64,000 bases of DNA from Sphingobacterium sp. SGG-5 (GTDB lineage Bacteria > Bacteroidota > Bacteroidia > Sphingobacteriales > Sphingobacteriaceae), in contig NZ_JAAKGO010000004.1 of NCBI RefSeq assembly GCF_011043525.1, forward strand, positions 186,001 through 250,000, given 5' to 3'. The position numbers and the translations under genes were made by a program. Within the stretch, counting starts at the first letter, position 1; every line of letters begins with the position of its first letter. Below are positions 41,858-51,536 of this stretch, one piece after another. The notes below the pieces were generated by a model. It saw only the letters and a list, made by a program, of their open reading frames with translations. It was not told where the DNA came from and made no database searches.

Positions 41858-42715
41858 ATGGATGAAGCATTTAAAGAGGAGTTGTTAGATTTTGTTCAAT
41901 CATCTCTAAAAGAGGATGTTGGAGACGGAGATCACACCTCATTATCCACACTACCTATCGATAAAAAAGGAGAAGCCAAACTGTTGGTCAAGGAAGATGG
42001 AATCATCGCCGGTGTAGAAGTTGCTTTACAAATTTTTAAATTTGTGGACCGTGATCTTGACGTGAAAATAAGCATTCAAGATGGGCAGGAAGTGAAGGTC
42101 GGAGATGTGGTGTTATTTGTCGAAGGAAGTATTCACAGTATATTGAAGGCCGAACGTTTAGTATTAAATGTGATGCAGCGTATGTCGGCCATCGCTACAA
42201 AGACGGCACAGTATGTCCGTAGGCTTGAAGGCACATCTACCCAAGTTTTGGATACACGCAAAACCACACCTTTATTACGTTTTTTGGAAAAAATGGCCGT
42301 ACGGATAGGAGGCGGAGTCAATCATAGGTTTGGCCTCTATGATATGATTCTAATTAAGGATAATCACGTGGATTATGCCGGAGGGATAGCCGAAGCTGTG
42401 AAGCAAGCATTAACCTATAAGAGCGAAAAAGATATAACCATTCCCATTGAAGTAGAAGTGCGTGATTTCGAGGAGTTGAATGAATTATTGACTTGTGAAG
42501 GTGTAGATCGGGTGATGTTCGATAACTTTACACCGGAAGACGTTCTCAAAGCTGTCCAGCTGGTTGCTGGAAAAATGGTGACAGAGGCCTCCGGTGGTAT
42601 TACTATAGATACGGTGAGAGATTACGCCCTTACAGGTGTAGACTATGTATCTATAGGGGCATTGACACATTCTATCTACAATATGGATTTAAGTTTAAAA
42701 GCTAAATTGGTGTAA
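41858..42715 (+). CDS. nadC: nicotinate-nucleotide pyrophosphorylase (carboxylating)
   Basis: This is a 285-residue quinolinate phosphoribosyltransferase of de novo NAD synthesis, making nicotinate mononucleotide from quinolinate and PRPP. It contains LKEDVGDGDHTS near the start and VLNVMQRMSAIATKT. The active-site block VLDTRKTTPLLRFLEKMAV is followed by GGGVNHRFGLYDMILIKDNHV. The C-terminal barrel ends TEASGGITIDTVRDYALTGVDYVSIGALTHS. It is complete and the first of two closely spaced genes, with plsY 12 bases after its stop. Confidence 0.95.
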   Translation: MDEAFKEELLDFVQSSLKEDVGDGDHTSLSTLPIDKKGEAKLLVKEDGIIAGVEVALQIFKFVDRDLDVKISIQDGQEVKVGDVVLFVEGSIHSILKAERLVLNVMQRMSAIATKTAQYVRRLEGTSTQVLDTRKTTPLLRFLEKMAVRIGGGVNHRFGLYDMILIKDNHVDYAGGIAEAVKQALTYKSEKDITIPIEVEVRDFEELNELLTCEGVDRVMFDNFTPEDVLKAVQLVAGKMVTEASGGITIDTVRDYALTGVDYVSIGALTHSIYNMDLSLKAKLV

Positions 42716-42727
42716 GCATATAGTTTG

Positions 42728-43378
42728 ATGATATCTATTTATTTAGTAGGCATAGTGATCTTGGCATATATGTTTGGCTCCATTCCAACAGCGGTGTGGT
42801 TTGGGCAGGCATTTTATGGGGTAGACGTCAGGGAGTACGGGAGTGGTAATGCCGGGGCCACCAATACATTCCGTGTTTTGGGCAAACGAGCGGGAGCGGT
42901 TGTCATGACTATCGACATTTTAAAAGGATGGACGGCAACAAACTTACCTCATTTATTGGATTCATCGCTTATCGGCGATTCACGATCTCCACATTTTGTT
43001 AACTTTCAACTCGCTTTAGGAGTCATTGCTGTTTTAGGACATTTGTTTCCTGTATTTGCCGGTTTTAGAGGTGGGAAAGGCGTAGCGACACTATTTGGAA
43101 TGGTGCTGGCCATCCATTGGCCTGCAGCGTTATGTTGCGTCTCCGTATTTATATTATGTTTACTCATCACACATTACGTGTCTCTGAGTTCTATTCTTGC
43201 CGGTTTTACCTTTCCGGTTAGCTTAGCATTTGTCTTTCATACTTCCGTTTTATCTATTATGTTGTATGCTATTGCTATTTGCTCCTTGATATTGATTACC
43301 CATCAAAAAAATATCGAACGATTATTGAAGGGACATGAATCCAAAATATATTTATTCAGAAAAAAAGATAAAGATTAA
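42728..43378 (+). CDS. plsY: glycerol-3-phosphate acyltransferase PlsY
   Basis: This is a 216-residue inner membrane enzyme that transfers acyl groups from acyl-phosphate to glycerol-3-phosphate, the first step of phospholipid synthesis. Motif 1 is in GSIPTAVWFGQAFYGVDVREYGSGNAGATN, motif 2 in GHLFPVFAGFRGGKGVAT and motif 3 near HQKNIERLLKGHE. Several membrane helices are evident. A TTG at 42725 is one codon before the chosen ATG. It is likely cotranscribed with nadC. Confidence 0.93.
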   Translation: MISIYLVGIVILAYMFGSIPTAVWFGQAFYGVDVREYGSGNAGATNTFRVLGKRAGAVVMTIDILKGWTATNLPHLLDSSLIGDSRSPHFVNFQLALGVIAVLGHLFPVFAGFRGGKGVATLFGMVLAIHWPAALCCVSVFILCLLITHYVSLSSILAGFTFPVSLAFVFHTSVLSIMLYAIAICSLILITHQKNIERLLKGHESKIYLFRKKDKD

Positions 43379-43459
43379 ACTTTTGGGCATTAGAATTGTA
43401 CAAGTATTGGATGAGATCTTTTAAGGATAGAGGAATTTCAGATTTATACATTTGATATT

Positions 43460-44320
43460 ATGAGAAAGTTTTTTAGTAAATATACAGCTTTAATCGTAGC
43501 AAGTGCAGTATTAGCCGGCTGTGCTACTTCAGCTATTACAGGACGAAAGTATTTGAAACTGGTCGATAGCCAAACGATTAACGATCAGGCTTCCCTAGCC
43601 TATAAAGAATTTTTAAGTGATGCCAGTACAAAGGTAGTTACGGGAACGGCGAATGCTACAGCGGTAAAACGTGTCGGTAATAATATCGCCGCCGCCACTA
43701 TGCGGTACTTGCAGCAGAAGGGCGTCGCGGATCAGTTTGATTTTAACTGGGAATTTAATCTGGTACAGAGCGATGACATCAATGCTTGGTGTATGCCCGG
43801 TGGGAAAGTGGCTGTTTACACGGGTATTCTGCCGTTGACAGGAACGGATGCAGGACTGGCTACGGTCATGGGGCATGAAATAGCCCATGCTATAGAAGAA
43901 CATTCTGTGGCCCAGATTTCTAATCAGATGGCCTTGCAGATGGGTGCTCAGGTCTTAGGGGCAGCCAGCCAGTTGACAAATAGTCAATGGGCCTCCATTT
44001 TTAACCAAGCCTACGGTATCGGAGCTCCTATAGGTATGCTTTCTTTCTCTCGGAATGATGAGTTGGCCGCTGATCGCGCTGGACTGATTATCATGGCCAT
44101 GGCTGGATACGACCCGAATACCGCGATTACATTCTGGGAAAGAATGGCATCAGCAAAAGCGGATACCGGCGGTGCACCACCTGAATTTTTAAGCACGCAC
44201 CCCAGTGATGCAAGGCGTATTACACAGCTACAAAAATATATCCCGGAAGCGATGAAATATTACACCGGAACGGCAGGTACAACATCGACAAGGAATATGA
44301 AGACGATACATATTAAGTAA
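43460..44320 (+). CDS. M48 family metallopeptidase lipoprotein
   Basis: This is a 286-residue envelope protease of the LoiP/YcaL-like M48 group. The lipobox is VLAGC (Cys21). The zinc motif HEIAHAIEEH lies near residue 140, with the third ligand region in RNDELAADRAGLIIMAMAGY. SDDINAWCMPGGKVAVYTGIL just before it is also typical. It probably degrades misassembled outer membrane proteins in the periplasm, as do homologues in Escherichia coli. It converges with sbcC, with eight bases between stops. Confidence 0.92.
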   Translation: MRKFFSKYTALIVASAVLAGCATSAITGRKYLKLVDSQTINDQASLAYKEFLSDASTKVVTGTANATAVKRVGNNIAAATMRYLQQKGVADQFDFNWEFNLVQSDDINAWCMPGGKVAVYTGILPLTGTDAGLATVMGHEIAHAIEEHSVAQISNQMALQMGAQVLGAASQLTNSQWASIFNQAYGIGAPIGMLSFSRNDELAADRAGLIIMAMAGYDPNTAITFWERMASAKADTGGAPPEFLSTHPSDARRITQLQKYIPEAMKYYTGTAGTTSTRNMKTIHIK

Positions 44321-44328
44321 GAAGAGGC

Positions 44329-47300
44329 TTACATAAGAAGACTTCCTCTTTCTTCGTCCTTTCGGACACTGATAGAGAGCGGAATACGTTCCTTTAGCTC
44401 TTCCACATGCGATATAATACCGACTATGCGGTTTTCGCGTTGAAGAGATAATAATGTCTCAAAAACTATATTAACAGATTCATTGTCCTGTGTGCCGAAT
44501 CCTTCATCGATGAAGAAAAAGTTTTTGTCTGCCATAGCGTTGGATTGCACGCTTTCGGCTAAGGCTAATGCCAGACTAAGTGATACCTGGAACGCCTGAC
44601 CGCCCGATAGGGTTTTCACGCTTCTGCTTCTACCTTCATTCAAGTAATCAATAATTTCGAAATCATTGTTCTCGTTCAGCGATAAACTGAGCTGGTTGCG
44701 CGTCATACGATGGAACCGAATGTTGGCTTGGTCGCAAAGCTGATGGAGGTAGATGGAGGACACGTATTCTACAAAGCCTGCACCTTTGAATAGTTTCGTC
44801 ATTATTTTGAGATTGTCGGCCCGTTGCTGTAGCTTTTCCTGCGTGGCCAATAGCACCTTTTTCTCCTCGTATTGTTTACTTAAGCGCTCGATGTCGGATT
44901 TTAATCGAGCAACCTGTTCCGTAGAAGACTTGAGTTGGAGGGATAAGGCGGATACCTTATCTTCTAATGCTTCATACTGTTTTTCGTCAAATTGGATAGC
45001 GCCTAACTTTTGCTCTGAAGCTTGTATAGCAGCTTTCAGTGTTTCGAACTTAATCGTAAATTCTTCTAAGCGTCCTCTGGTTTTGGGAATATCCATTTGC
45101 TTTGCCAGGATCGATTGGATTTCCGTGATGTCACTATATCCTGTCAGCGCGAGTTGTGTGGAGATGGCTGTTGCTACTTCATCAGCTTGCGCTGTAAGCT
45201 CCTGAATACGTCTATGCGTGGCATTTACCTGAGCTTCTTGCGCGGCCAGGCGTGGCTTTAAGTTCTGGAAAATTTCGTTTGTCGCGTGATAGTTGTCCTC
45301 GATAGCCGTGATACTTTCCAGCAGTGCGCGGTATTTGTTTTGTATAGCTGTAGTATCATCATTCCGAAACGTGTCAAATTGTAGTATTTTCAGATGGGAT
45401 TTATTGTTTTGTATCTGCGTTTCCTTTTGTGCTTCTTCGAGTTTGAGCTGCGCCAGAGCTTGATTGTATTTATCCCGGTTTTTTTGTTCCCTATCCAAGC
45501 TTGATCGAAGTTCAGCAAGTATTTGCTCTTTGTTCTGTAGGTCTTGTTCCAGTCGCAGACTTTCTTTCCTTTTGTTTTCGAAGGCTTCAAAATCTCCGGG
45601 ATCAAAGCTATCCCACTTGAAAGTTTCCGTATGTGCCTTTAGCTTCGTTTCTATAGGGCTTATTTCCTTCTTCGTTCTGTCCAATTGGTTAAGAAAGATC
45701 TGTTGGCGTTCCGTAAGCTTCTGGATGATATTCCAGGTGTTATGCCTGTTTTTTGACTGATTCTCACAGTCCCGCAGTTCTTGTTCAAGAGTGGTCAATT
45801 CGATGGAAACATCTTTGTGCTCGGCGATATGCGGATGTTCCAGGGCACCACACAGCGGGCAGGCTTCGCCGTTCCGTAATGCGTGTGCATACTCCGCGAG
45901 TTGCTGTTGTACTTCCAGCTGTGTCTTTTTAGTTAGCAGGGCCTGCCGTTTTTCTTCGATTTGTTGGAGCTCCGCTTCCTTATCCACATCTATGTTGTTC
46001 GGATCGATACCCAATGTATGGAGCTCATCGTATATTTTTTGTAGCTCTTGGGTATCGGACTGTGCTTTTGACCGATGTTGTTCCAAGGCGTCTTGTAGCC
46101 TGTGGTTTTCCGAAAACCAGGTCGCGATCTCCATTAATGTACCGGCTTCGAGTTTTCGCTGTTTTAATGTCTGGATCTCTTGTGTTGTATCTTGGAGTGT
46201 TTGTGCGGTATTTCGGAGGATTGTTTCGACTTCCTTGACTTTTACTTCACCGTTTTTTGAGCGAAGGCGGTAATGCGCAATCTCCTCCATGTTTTGCTTG
46301 ATCTGTACAATCAGTTCCAGATCATTAGTTTCTACCTTTTTATGTTCCAAAGACTCAAATTGGGGCTTCAGTTGTTTTAACTTCTCCTCCAATTCCGTGT
46401 ATGTTTTATTTAAAGCGACAGCTTTATCTTGCTGCTGGATAAGTTCTTTCTCCTGTTTATCTCTTTCGTTGCCTATCCGGGTTTTGTCTGTCAGCGGAAG
46501 GTGAAATGAGCGGTGTGCGCTTTCGTATGTAGACAGTTTCTTTTGAAGGCTATCCATTTCTACTTTTTGTTCGGTCAGCAATGCAAATTCTTCTTTTTTG
46601 CTTTGGAGGCCTTCAAATTCTGCTTTGAGATTTTTGAGCAGCTGGAACTTATCGCTGACGGATTGAAACTCTTGTTCGATCGCTTTTAGCTGATTTTGAT
46701 CCCGGCTTAGGTTTTGTTGTTCTTCCTGTATCTTGACTAAGGAGACTTCCTCGTAGGTCAGTAGACGACCGTTCAGCTGGTCTAACTGGGATTTATTTTC
46801 CGTATTCAGCTTGGCTACCTTATCCTGGAGATCAAAGCGATGCAGTCCGAATATCTCTTTCATCATGCGGGTACGTTCTGACGGCCCGAGCTCTATAAAC
46901 TCCTTAAACTGTCCCTGTGGGATGATGATGGTGCGTTTGAAGTTGTCGTAGCTTAGCCCTATAATGCTTGTGGCATTCGTCAGTTCTAAGGGCATCCAGC
47001 TGTCTTCTTTGCATTCATAAAATATGACCGAAGCAGTTTTGACATCGTCGAAGTTTTTCGAATTTCGCCTGAATTCTCTGCTGGCGCGGAAGACCCTGTT
47101 TTCAAAATTGACGAAGTCGAACTCGATATAGGAACGGTTACACTTGAGGTTCATCATGTTATAATACCGTTTATCCCTTGCGTTGAGCCTTTCTGTTTCG
47201 CCATACAGCGCAAACATAATTGCCTCTAGTATAGAAGACTTACCCGAACCCACAGCGCCGAAGATACCGAATAACCCGGCCTCGACCAACTGTGTGAAAT

Positions 47301-47361
47301 CAATAGTCTGGCGTTCCTGATAGGAGTACAGACCCTCTATGGTCAATCGGATAGGTATCAT
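44329..47361 (-). CDS. sbcC: SbcC, ATPase subunit of the SbcCD nuclease
   Basis: This is a 1010-residue SMC-like ATPase. Walker A is in FGAVGSGKSSILEAIMFALYGE near residue 35. Long coiled coils (about 180-500 and 540-850) meet at a zinc hook with ACPLCGALEHPH near residue 500. The signature motif is TLSGGQAFQVSLSLALAL and Walker B is FFIDEGFGTQD near the C terminus. With SbcD it cleaves DNA hairpins and processes double-strand breaks. Its ATG overlaps the sbcD stop by four bases. Full length and intact. Confidence 0.95.
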   Translation of the reverse strand: MIPIRLTIEGLYSYQERQTIDFTQLVEAGLFGIFGAVGSGKSSILEAIMFALYGETERLNARDKRYYNMMNLKCNRSYIEFDFVNFENRVFRASREFRRNSKNFDDVKTASVIFYECKEDSWMPLELTNATSIIGLSYDNFKRTIIIPQGQFKEFIELGPSERTRMMKEIFGLHRFDLQDKVAKLNTENKSQLDQLNGRLLTYEEVSLVKIQEEQQNLSRDQNQLKAIEQEFQSVSDKFQLLKNLKAEFEGLQSKKEEFALLTEQKVEMDSLQKKLSTYESAHRSFHLPLTDKTRIGNERDKQEKELIQQQDKAVALNKTYTELEEKLKQLKPQFESLEHKKVETNDLELIVQIKQNMEEIAHYRLRSKNGEVKVKEVETILRNTAQTLQDTTQEIQTLKQRKLEAGTLMEIATWFSENHRLQDALEQHRSKAQSDTQELQKIYDELHTLGIDPNNIDVDKEAELQQIEEKRQALLTKKTQLEVQQQLAEYAHALRNGEACPLCGALEHPHIAEHKDVSIELTTLEQELRDCENQSKNRHNTWNIIQKLTERQQIFLNQLDRTKKEISPIETKLKAHTETFKWDSFDPGDFEAFENKRKESLRLEQDLQNKEQILAELRSSLDREQKNRDKYNQALAQLKLEEAQKETQIQNNKSHLKILQFDTFRNDDTTAIQNKYRALLESITAIEDNYHATNEIFQNLKPRLAAQEAQVNATHRRIQELTAQADEVATAISTQLALTGYSDITEIQSILAKQMDIPKTRGRLEEFTIKFETLKAAIQASEQKLGAIQFDEKQYEALEDKVSALSLQLKSSTEQVARLKSDIERLSKQYEEKKVLLATQEKLQQRADNLKIMTKLFKGAGFVEYVSSIYLHQLCDQANIRFHRMTRNQLSLSLNENNDFEIIDYLNEGRSRSVKTLSGGQAFQVSLSLALALAESVQSNAMADKNFFFIDEGFGTQDNESVNIVFETLLSLQRENRIVGIISHVEELKERIPLSISVRKDEERGSLLM

Positions 47362-48569
47362 GCTTGATCGTTCAGTATTTCGTTAAATAAATTCATGATA
47401 TCTTCATTGGGCTCAAGTTGATCGTTCTCTGCTTTGAAGTAGTCTTTAAATAGGCTGCGTATATCTTGATCCAGATTGATGCGCATACTTTTCGAAAGCT
47501 GTTCTTCGGTATTTTTCAGGACTGGAATGAGATGTATAATACCGTCGTGGGTTTTATACAGTTTATTGCGCTCTTCAGCCTTCAGGTACGTATCGAGCAT
47601 TAAAGTGAGTTCAACGAGACTATAAGGATTTTCTTGTAGCCAGACCACGGCCTGCTCCACGTCCTGAAATGTTTTTCGGTGAAGCCTACGCCCTGCATCC
47701 AGTGCTATTTTTTCATACTGTACGGGTTGGTTGGGTTCAGCATCTATGCATACCAGATATTTGGTTTGCCCTGCTTCGCTAAAGCTATAGCTTAGTGGCG
47801 AGGAGCTATATACAATGGGTCGCTCGGGTGTACCCATATTAAGATGCCGATGAATATGTCCCAAGGCTGTATATTGTATCTGGGGAGGAATACTGTCCGT
47901 GTAGACTAAGTCAGCATTACCGATTTTAATCGGTTTTTCGCCATCTGGCTCCTCTAACAGAGCTGTTCCTCTTTTATTCATATAGAGGTGAGCTGCCATG
48001 ATATTGACACCTTGGTCATCACAGTATCTGTCGGCAATCTCTTTCCATCGCTGGGCCAAGATGCTATTTAGCGCAGCGCCCTTATCTTCGCCTAAATACT
48101 GTTTGAGCCGGACTTCATTGGCATAAGGCGTATGCATAATCCGAATAGGATAAGGGAAATCACGGAGCTGTAATTCTACCATACCTTCGGCGGAACGGGA
48201 TATCTGAAAGTTATCTAACGTTATTGGTGCGACGCGGGCTTGTGGATGTCCAATCAGAATAATGCCGCATTCTCTTGCTAAAGGATCGGGAGCGTCTATC
48301 AAGGCTGGCGAGTCGTGATTGCCGGAGATCGCAATCACAGGACGTTCGCCTCCTTTGCTGAGTCTTTTTAATGTTTTGTAAAACAGATCTATAGCTTCTG
48401 TGCCGGGATGGAATGTATCAAACAGGTCCCCTGCAATAAGGACAAGATCGACTTGATAGCGATCCGCTTTTTCGACAATTTCGTCCATGACGAGTATTTG
48501 TTCTTCTAGTCGTGAAAAGTTGTCCAATCGTTTGCCCAGATGCCAGTCTGCTGTATGAAGTATGCGCAT
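47358..48569 (-). CDS. sbcD: SbcD, nuclease subunit of SbcCD
   Basis: This is a 403-residue Mre11-like metallophosphoesterase. Motifs in order are ILHTADWHLGKRL, LIAGDLFDTFHPG, AISGNHDSPAL, MAAHLYMNKRGT and TALGHIHRH, which supply the two-metal site. The C-terminal part caps the active site and binds SbcC. It is first in the sbcDC operon, with a four-base overlap to sbcC. Its -7 box TAAGTTTG lies at 48590-48597. Confidence 0.95.
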   Translation of the reverse strand: MRILHTADWHLGKRLDNFSRLEEQILVMDEIVEKADRYQVDLVLIAGDLFDTFHPGTEAIDLFYKTLKRLSKGGERPVIAISGNHDSPALIDAPDPLARECGIILIGHPQARVAPITLDNFQISRSAEGMVELQLRDFPYPIRIMHTPYANEVRLKQYLGEDKGAALNSILAQRWKEIADRYCDDQGVNIMAAHLYMNKRGTALLEEPDGEKPIKIGNADLVYTDSIPPQIQYTALGHIHRHLNMGTPERPIVYSSSPLSYSFSEAGQTKYLVCIDAEPNQPVQYEKIALDAGRRLHRKTFQDVEQAVVWLQENPYSLVELTLMLDTYLKAEERNKLYKTHDGIIHLIPVLKNTEEQLSKSMRINLDQDIRSLFKDYFKAENDQLEPNEDIMNLFNEILNDQA

Positions 48570-48589
48570 AGCGATTTTTGTGTTTAAGA

Positions 48590-48602
48590 CAAACTTAGAT
48601 AA
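48590..48602 (-). promoter_or_regulatory. -7 region of the sbcDC promoter
   Basis: TTATCTAAGTTTG on the minus strand matches TAnnTTTG with the same TTATC extension seen at rpsU, rpe and gpmI. No -33 TTG is visible. Confidence 0.5.
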
Positions 48603-48605
48603 ATG

Positions 48606-51305
48606 TTATGACGTTGTATGTATTTTCTGGTAGCTTTTAGGTGTATGGTTGAATTTCGCCGTAAATACCTTGGTAAAATAGGAGGGTGACGAAAACCCAC
48701 TTTGATAGGCTACTTCTGAAATGTTAAGAGAGGACTTTAATAGATGGGTGGCTTTCTTTAACCGGATGTTTAAAATATAATCAGAGGGGCTCATCTGGAA
48801 TATTTCATTGAATTTATTATACAGATTTACCCTAGATATATTCAATGCTTTTGCCAATTCACTGACGTTGAATTGACTGTTTGAGATATTTTGATCAATA
48901 ATGTGGTTTGTTTTTTCGACGAATATACTGTGGTCAGTTCTCATTTTTGCATTTTCGATAAGAGAAAGGTCTTGTTCTGATAATTTTAAGTGCTTGTTGA
49001 CCAGTTGTTTTCTATTCTTTTCGAGCGTTGTGACAGCGCTTTCAAGAATATCCAGCCCCTCACTTTTTAACAGATATAGGTCATAACGCTCTTTAAATGC
49101 CTGTTCCTTTTGTAGCTTGTTTTCATGCGTGGTGAACAAGATAAACAATGCCGTGGCATGATCGGAAGTGTTTTTTAGATATTTAATGAAATCATGGGAA
49201 GAGCTACTCATTATTTTAATTTCAGTAATGATAACAGCAAACTTGTATTCTTCTGTTTTCTTTCGGGCTATATCAAAGCTATTTGCGGTATAAACGTTAT
49301 ACAGATTTTGAAATTGTCTTTTTAATAGCGTATTCCATGTATGATCGTTGTCGATATAAAGTAGGTTTGGCCGACCGGATAAGAAGGTACAGTTTTCGTC
49401 TTCTTCGAGAAGCTCCGCTTTGTACTCGGCTTTTGGGTCATTTGTTTTCAGTGACTCGTTTTGGGAGAAAGATCCTTCATAGAAAATAATGTCAAACAGG
49501 ATAAAGTTGTCCTTGAAGGTATAGTTTATTTTCCCTTGATGCTGTGTGATGACGTCCTGAAAGAAGGTGATGCCGACACCCAGTTGTAAGTCTTGCTCCA
49601 GTCTGGCACGTTCCAGTTCCCGAGAAGTAAAAGGACCTACGGTGACTTTCAACTTTACGCCTTTGTCCGGAATGATATGACTCAGCTTAAAATGAATAAT
49701 GCCTTCCGGATGAGAAATATTCAGGAGGTATTCCATGTAGTTGTGCAAAGCCCTTTCCATCCATTTTTTGCTGACGACGAATTTATTCGAATTCAGGTTG
49801 TTGTCGACGGTTATTTTGATGTTTTTTTCATGGATAAGGCTGTTGAGCTGATAAATAATCTGATTGAATAATGCGGGAAGATCTGTACTTTCTTTCTCTA
49901 TTACAATGTTATTATGGAGATCTTCCAAATTTCTGATGTCCATCATAACGTTGTTCAATCGGTGAGAAATGGTTTGGATAACATGGACCGCACGTGTACG
50001 GAGCATCGAGTGGTTATCGTCTTTTTTTTGTAAATCCTTGATGGCGGAGAACAATAATGAAATGGGATTGCTCAGACTATAGCTTAAATTTTTAAATAAA
50101 TTTGTCCTTTCTTTTAGGTTATTATTCAGTTTGTTATTCAATAATCCGAGTTCTTCGTTTTGTAGCATAATTAACTTGTTGTTCTCTACAATCATTGACC
50201 TGGATTTTTTCAGGTTTCGCAGAATATAAAGGATAATGAGTATGGCGACTAAAGAAAAGATGAGTAACAGAAGGAATAAGTTAGATTTATACTTTTCAAA
50301 TTTATTGATGTTTTTTAGCTCGGACAAGAGAACCTGTTGTTTGTCTATGTCTTCGTACTGCCCATTGAGTCTGTTTTCCAGATCATAGAGTAGTTGTACG
50401 TTTGTACTGTCAATGATCATGGTGCCAAGGTCTACATTTCTTTTGTGGTCTTTGTTATGCAGTATGTCGACAGCTGTCCGGATAGTTTCCTTTCCGCCGG
50501 TAGGGTAATGTAACGTGGCATAGAGGATGTGATTCATGACCAGATCGAGACCATTGCCCTTTCCAGGCAGTCCGTCTATGCCTATGACCTTTGGTTTTTG
50601 CACGAGCTGTAAGGAATCCAAGTATCGACTAGCCCGGTAGGCCATAGGATCGTTGAAACAAAACACAAATCCCGTATTTTCCAATGTCTGCTTGTCGACC
50701 TTTGCTAAAGCAAATTCAGCCGATTCAGGTAGCCAATTTCCTTGCAGCCTAAGGATAGGATTTTGCGTTTTATATGTGCGGAGGCCATCAAGCAATCCCT
50801 TTTCACGTTCTATTGAAGCTGAAGAATTCGTCAGACCTGTAATGTATATAATGTTGGTTTTCTGATGATTATATTTTGCTATCCCGTCTACAATCTTTTG
50901 TGCGGCTAACCTGCCGATGTGAAAGTTATCAGAGCCGACATAGGCATTATAATGTTCGGTCGAGGTCTTTCGGTCTACGACAATGACGGGTATACCTTGT
51001 CGATATGCCTTATCAACGATGGGAGATAAAGGCTCCGATTCGTTAGGGCTGACAATAAGTAGATCCACTTTCTTCTTTAGGATTTCTTCGATCTGACTGA
51101 CCTGCTTGCTGCTGCTACCTTCCGCATCGTAGAATTTAAAATCAATGTAGGGATGGAAGGAGAGTTCCCTTTTCATTTCTATCAACATGTTTTTTCTCCA
51201 GGCATCGTTTTGAATACACTGCGAAAAGACTATGGTGAAATTTTGCTTCTCTTGTTTGTGGCAAGTAGATAAGAGGAGAACGATTGTCAGATAAGCGTAC
51301 TTCAT
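48606..51305 (-). CDS. hybrid sensor-regulator with sugar-binding domain and degenerate phosphorelay residues
   Basis: This is an 899-residue protein shaped like a hybrid two-component system. A LacI/ribose-binding-type periplasmic domain covers about residues 20-315, starting FTIVFSQCIQNDAWRKNM, with VVDRKTSTEHYNAYVGSDN. One membrane helix lies at about 342-363. A kinase-like core spans about 400-610, a receiver-like domain about 645-765 and an AraC-type HTH about 795-899. The kinase H-box reads NLSYSLSNPI, with Tyr in place of His. The G1 box is not recognisable, and the receiver phospho-acceptor position reads IITEIKIM, with Glu for Asp. Bacteroides thetaiotaomicron BT1754 has the same layout and binds fructose. 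It is divergent from the fructose locus and so is its likely regulator. Confidence 0.85.
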   Translation of the reverse strand: MKYAYLTIVLLLSTCHKQEKQNFTIVFSQCIQNDAWRKNMLIEMKRELSFHPYIDFKFYDAEGSSSKQVSQIEEILKKKVDLLIVSPNESEPLSPIVDKAYRQGIPVIVVDRKTSTEHYNAYVGSDNFHIGRLAAQKIVDGIAKYNHQKTNIIYITGLTNSSASIEREKGLLDGLRTYKTQNPILRLQGNWLPESAEFALAKVDKQTLENTGFVFCFNDPMAYRASRYLDSLQLVQKPKVIGIDGLPGKGNGLDLVMNHILYATLHYPTGGKETIRTAVDILHNKDHKRNVDLGTMIIDSTNVQLLYDLENRLNGQYEDIDKQQVLLSELKNINKFEKYKSNLFLLLLIFSLVAILIILYILRNLKKSRSMIVENNKLIMLQNEELGLLNNKLNNNLKERTNLFKNLSYSLSNPISLLFSAIKDLQKKDDNHSMLRTRAVHVIQTISHRLNNVMMDIRNLEDLHNNIVIEKESTDLPALFNQIIYQLNSLIHEKNIKITVDNNLNSNKFVVSKKWMERALHNYMEYLLNISHPEGIIHFKLSHIIPDKGVKLKVTVGPFTSRELERARLEQDLQLGVGITFFQDVITQHQGKINYTFKDNFILFDIIFYEGSFSQNESLKTNDPKAEYKAELLEEDENCTFLSGRPNLLYIDNDHTWNTLLKRQFQNLYNVYTANSFDIARKKTEEYKFAVIITEIKIMSSSSHDFIKYLKNTSDHATALFILFTTHENKLQKEQAFKERYDLYLLKSEGLDILESAVTTLEKNRKQLVNKHLKLSEQDLSLIENAKMRTDHSIFVEKTNHIIDQNISNSQFNVSELAKALNISRVNLYNKFNEIFQMSPSDYILNIRLKKATHLLKSSLNISEVAYQSGFSSPSYFTKVFTAKFNHTPKSYQKIHTTS

Positions 51306-51464
51306 TTTTGTGATATTGTAAATACAAAATTACAAAATTGTTAATTATATAGTTTATTTCGTTTTTTAAACACATGATTTATAGCGTATTAATTTTGTTT
51401 CATTGAAATTATCAAAAGTTATATTTAAATGTCGAAAATTATCATTTTATAAGTAAGCAGTAGA

Positions 51465-51472
51465 TATCTTTG
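51465..51472 (+). promoter_or_regulatory. -7 box of the sugar porter-fructokinase-GH32 transcript
   Basis: TATCTTTG matches TAnnTTTG and lies 64 bases before the ATG at 51537. There is no -33 TTG, which fits an activator-dependent promoter. The surrounding 231 bases between the regulator and porter genes are AT-rich and hold no other gene. Confidence 0.5.
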
Positions 51473-51536
51473 AAACGTACGATTATAAACTGGTGTTCAA
51501 TTATTGGCACAACTATATTTTTAACATAAGCAAATT

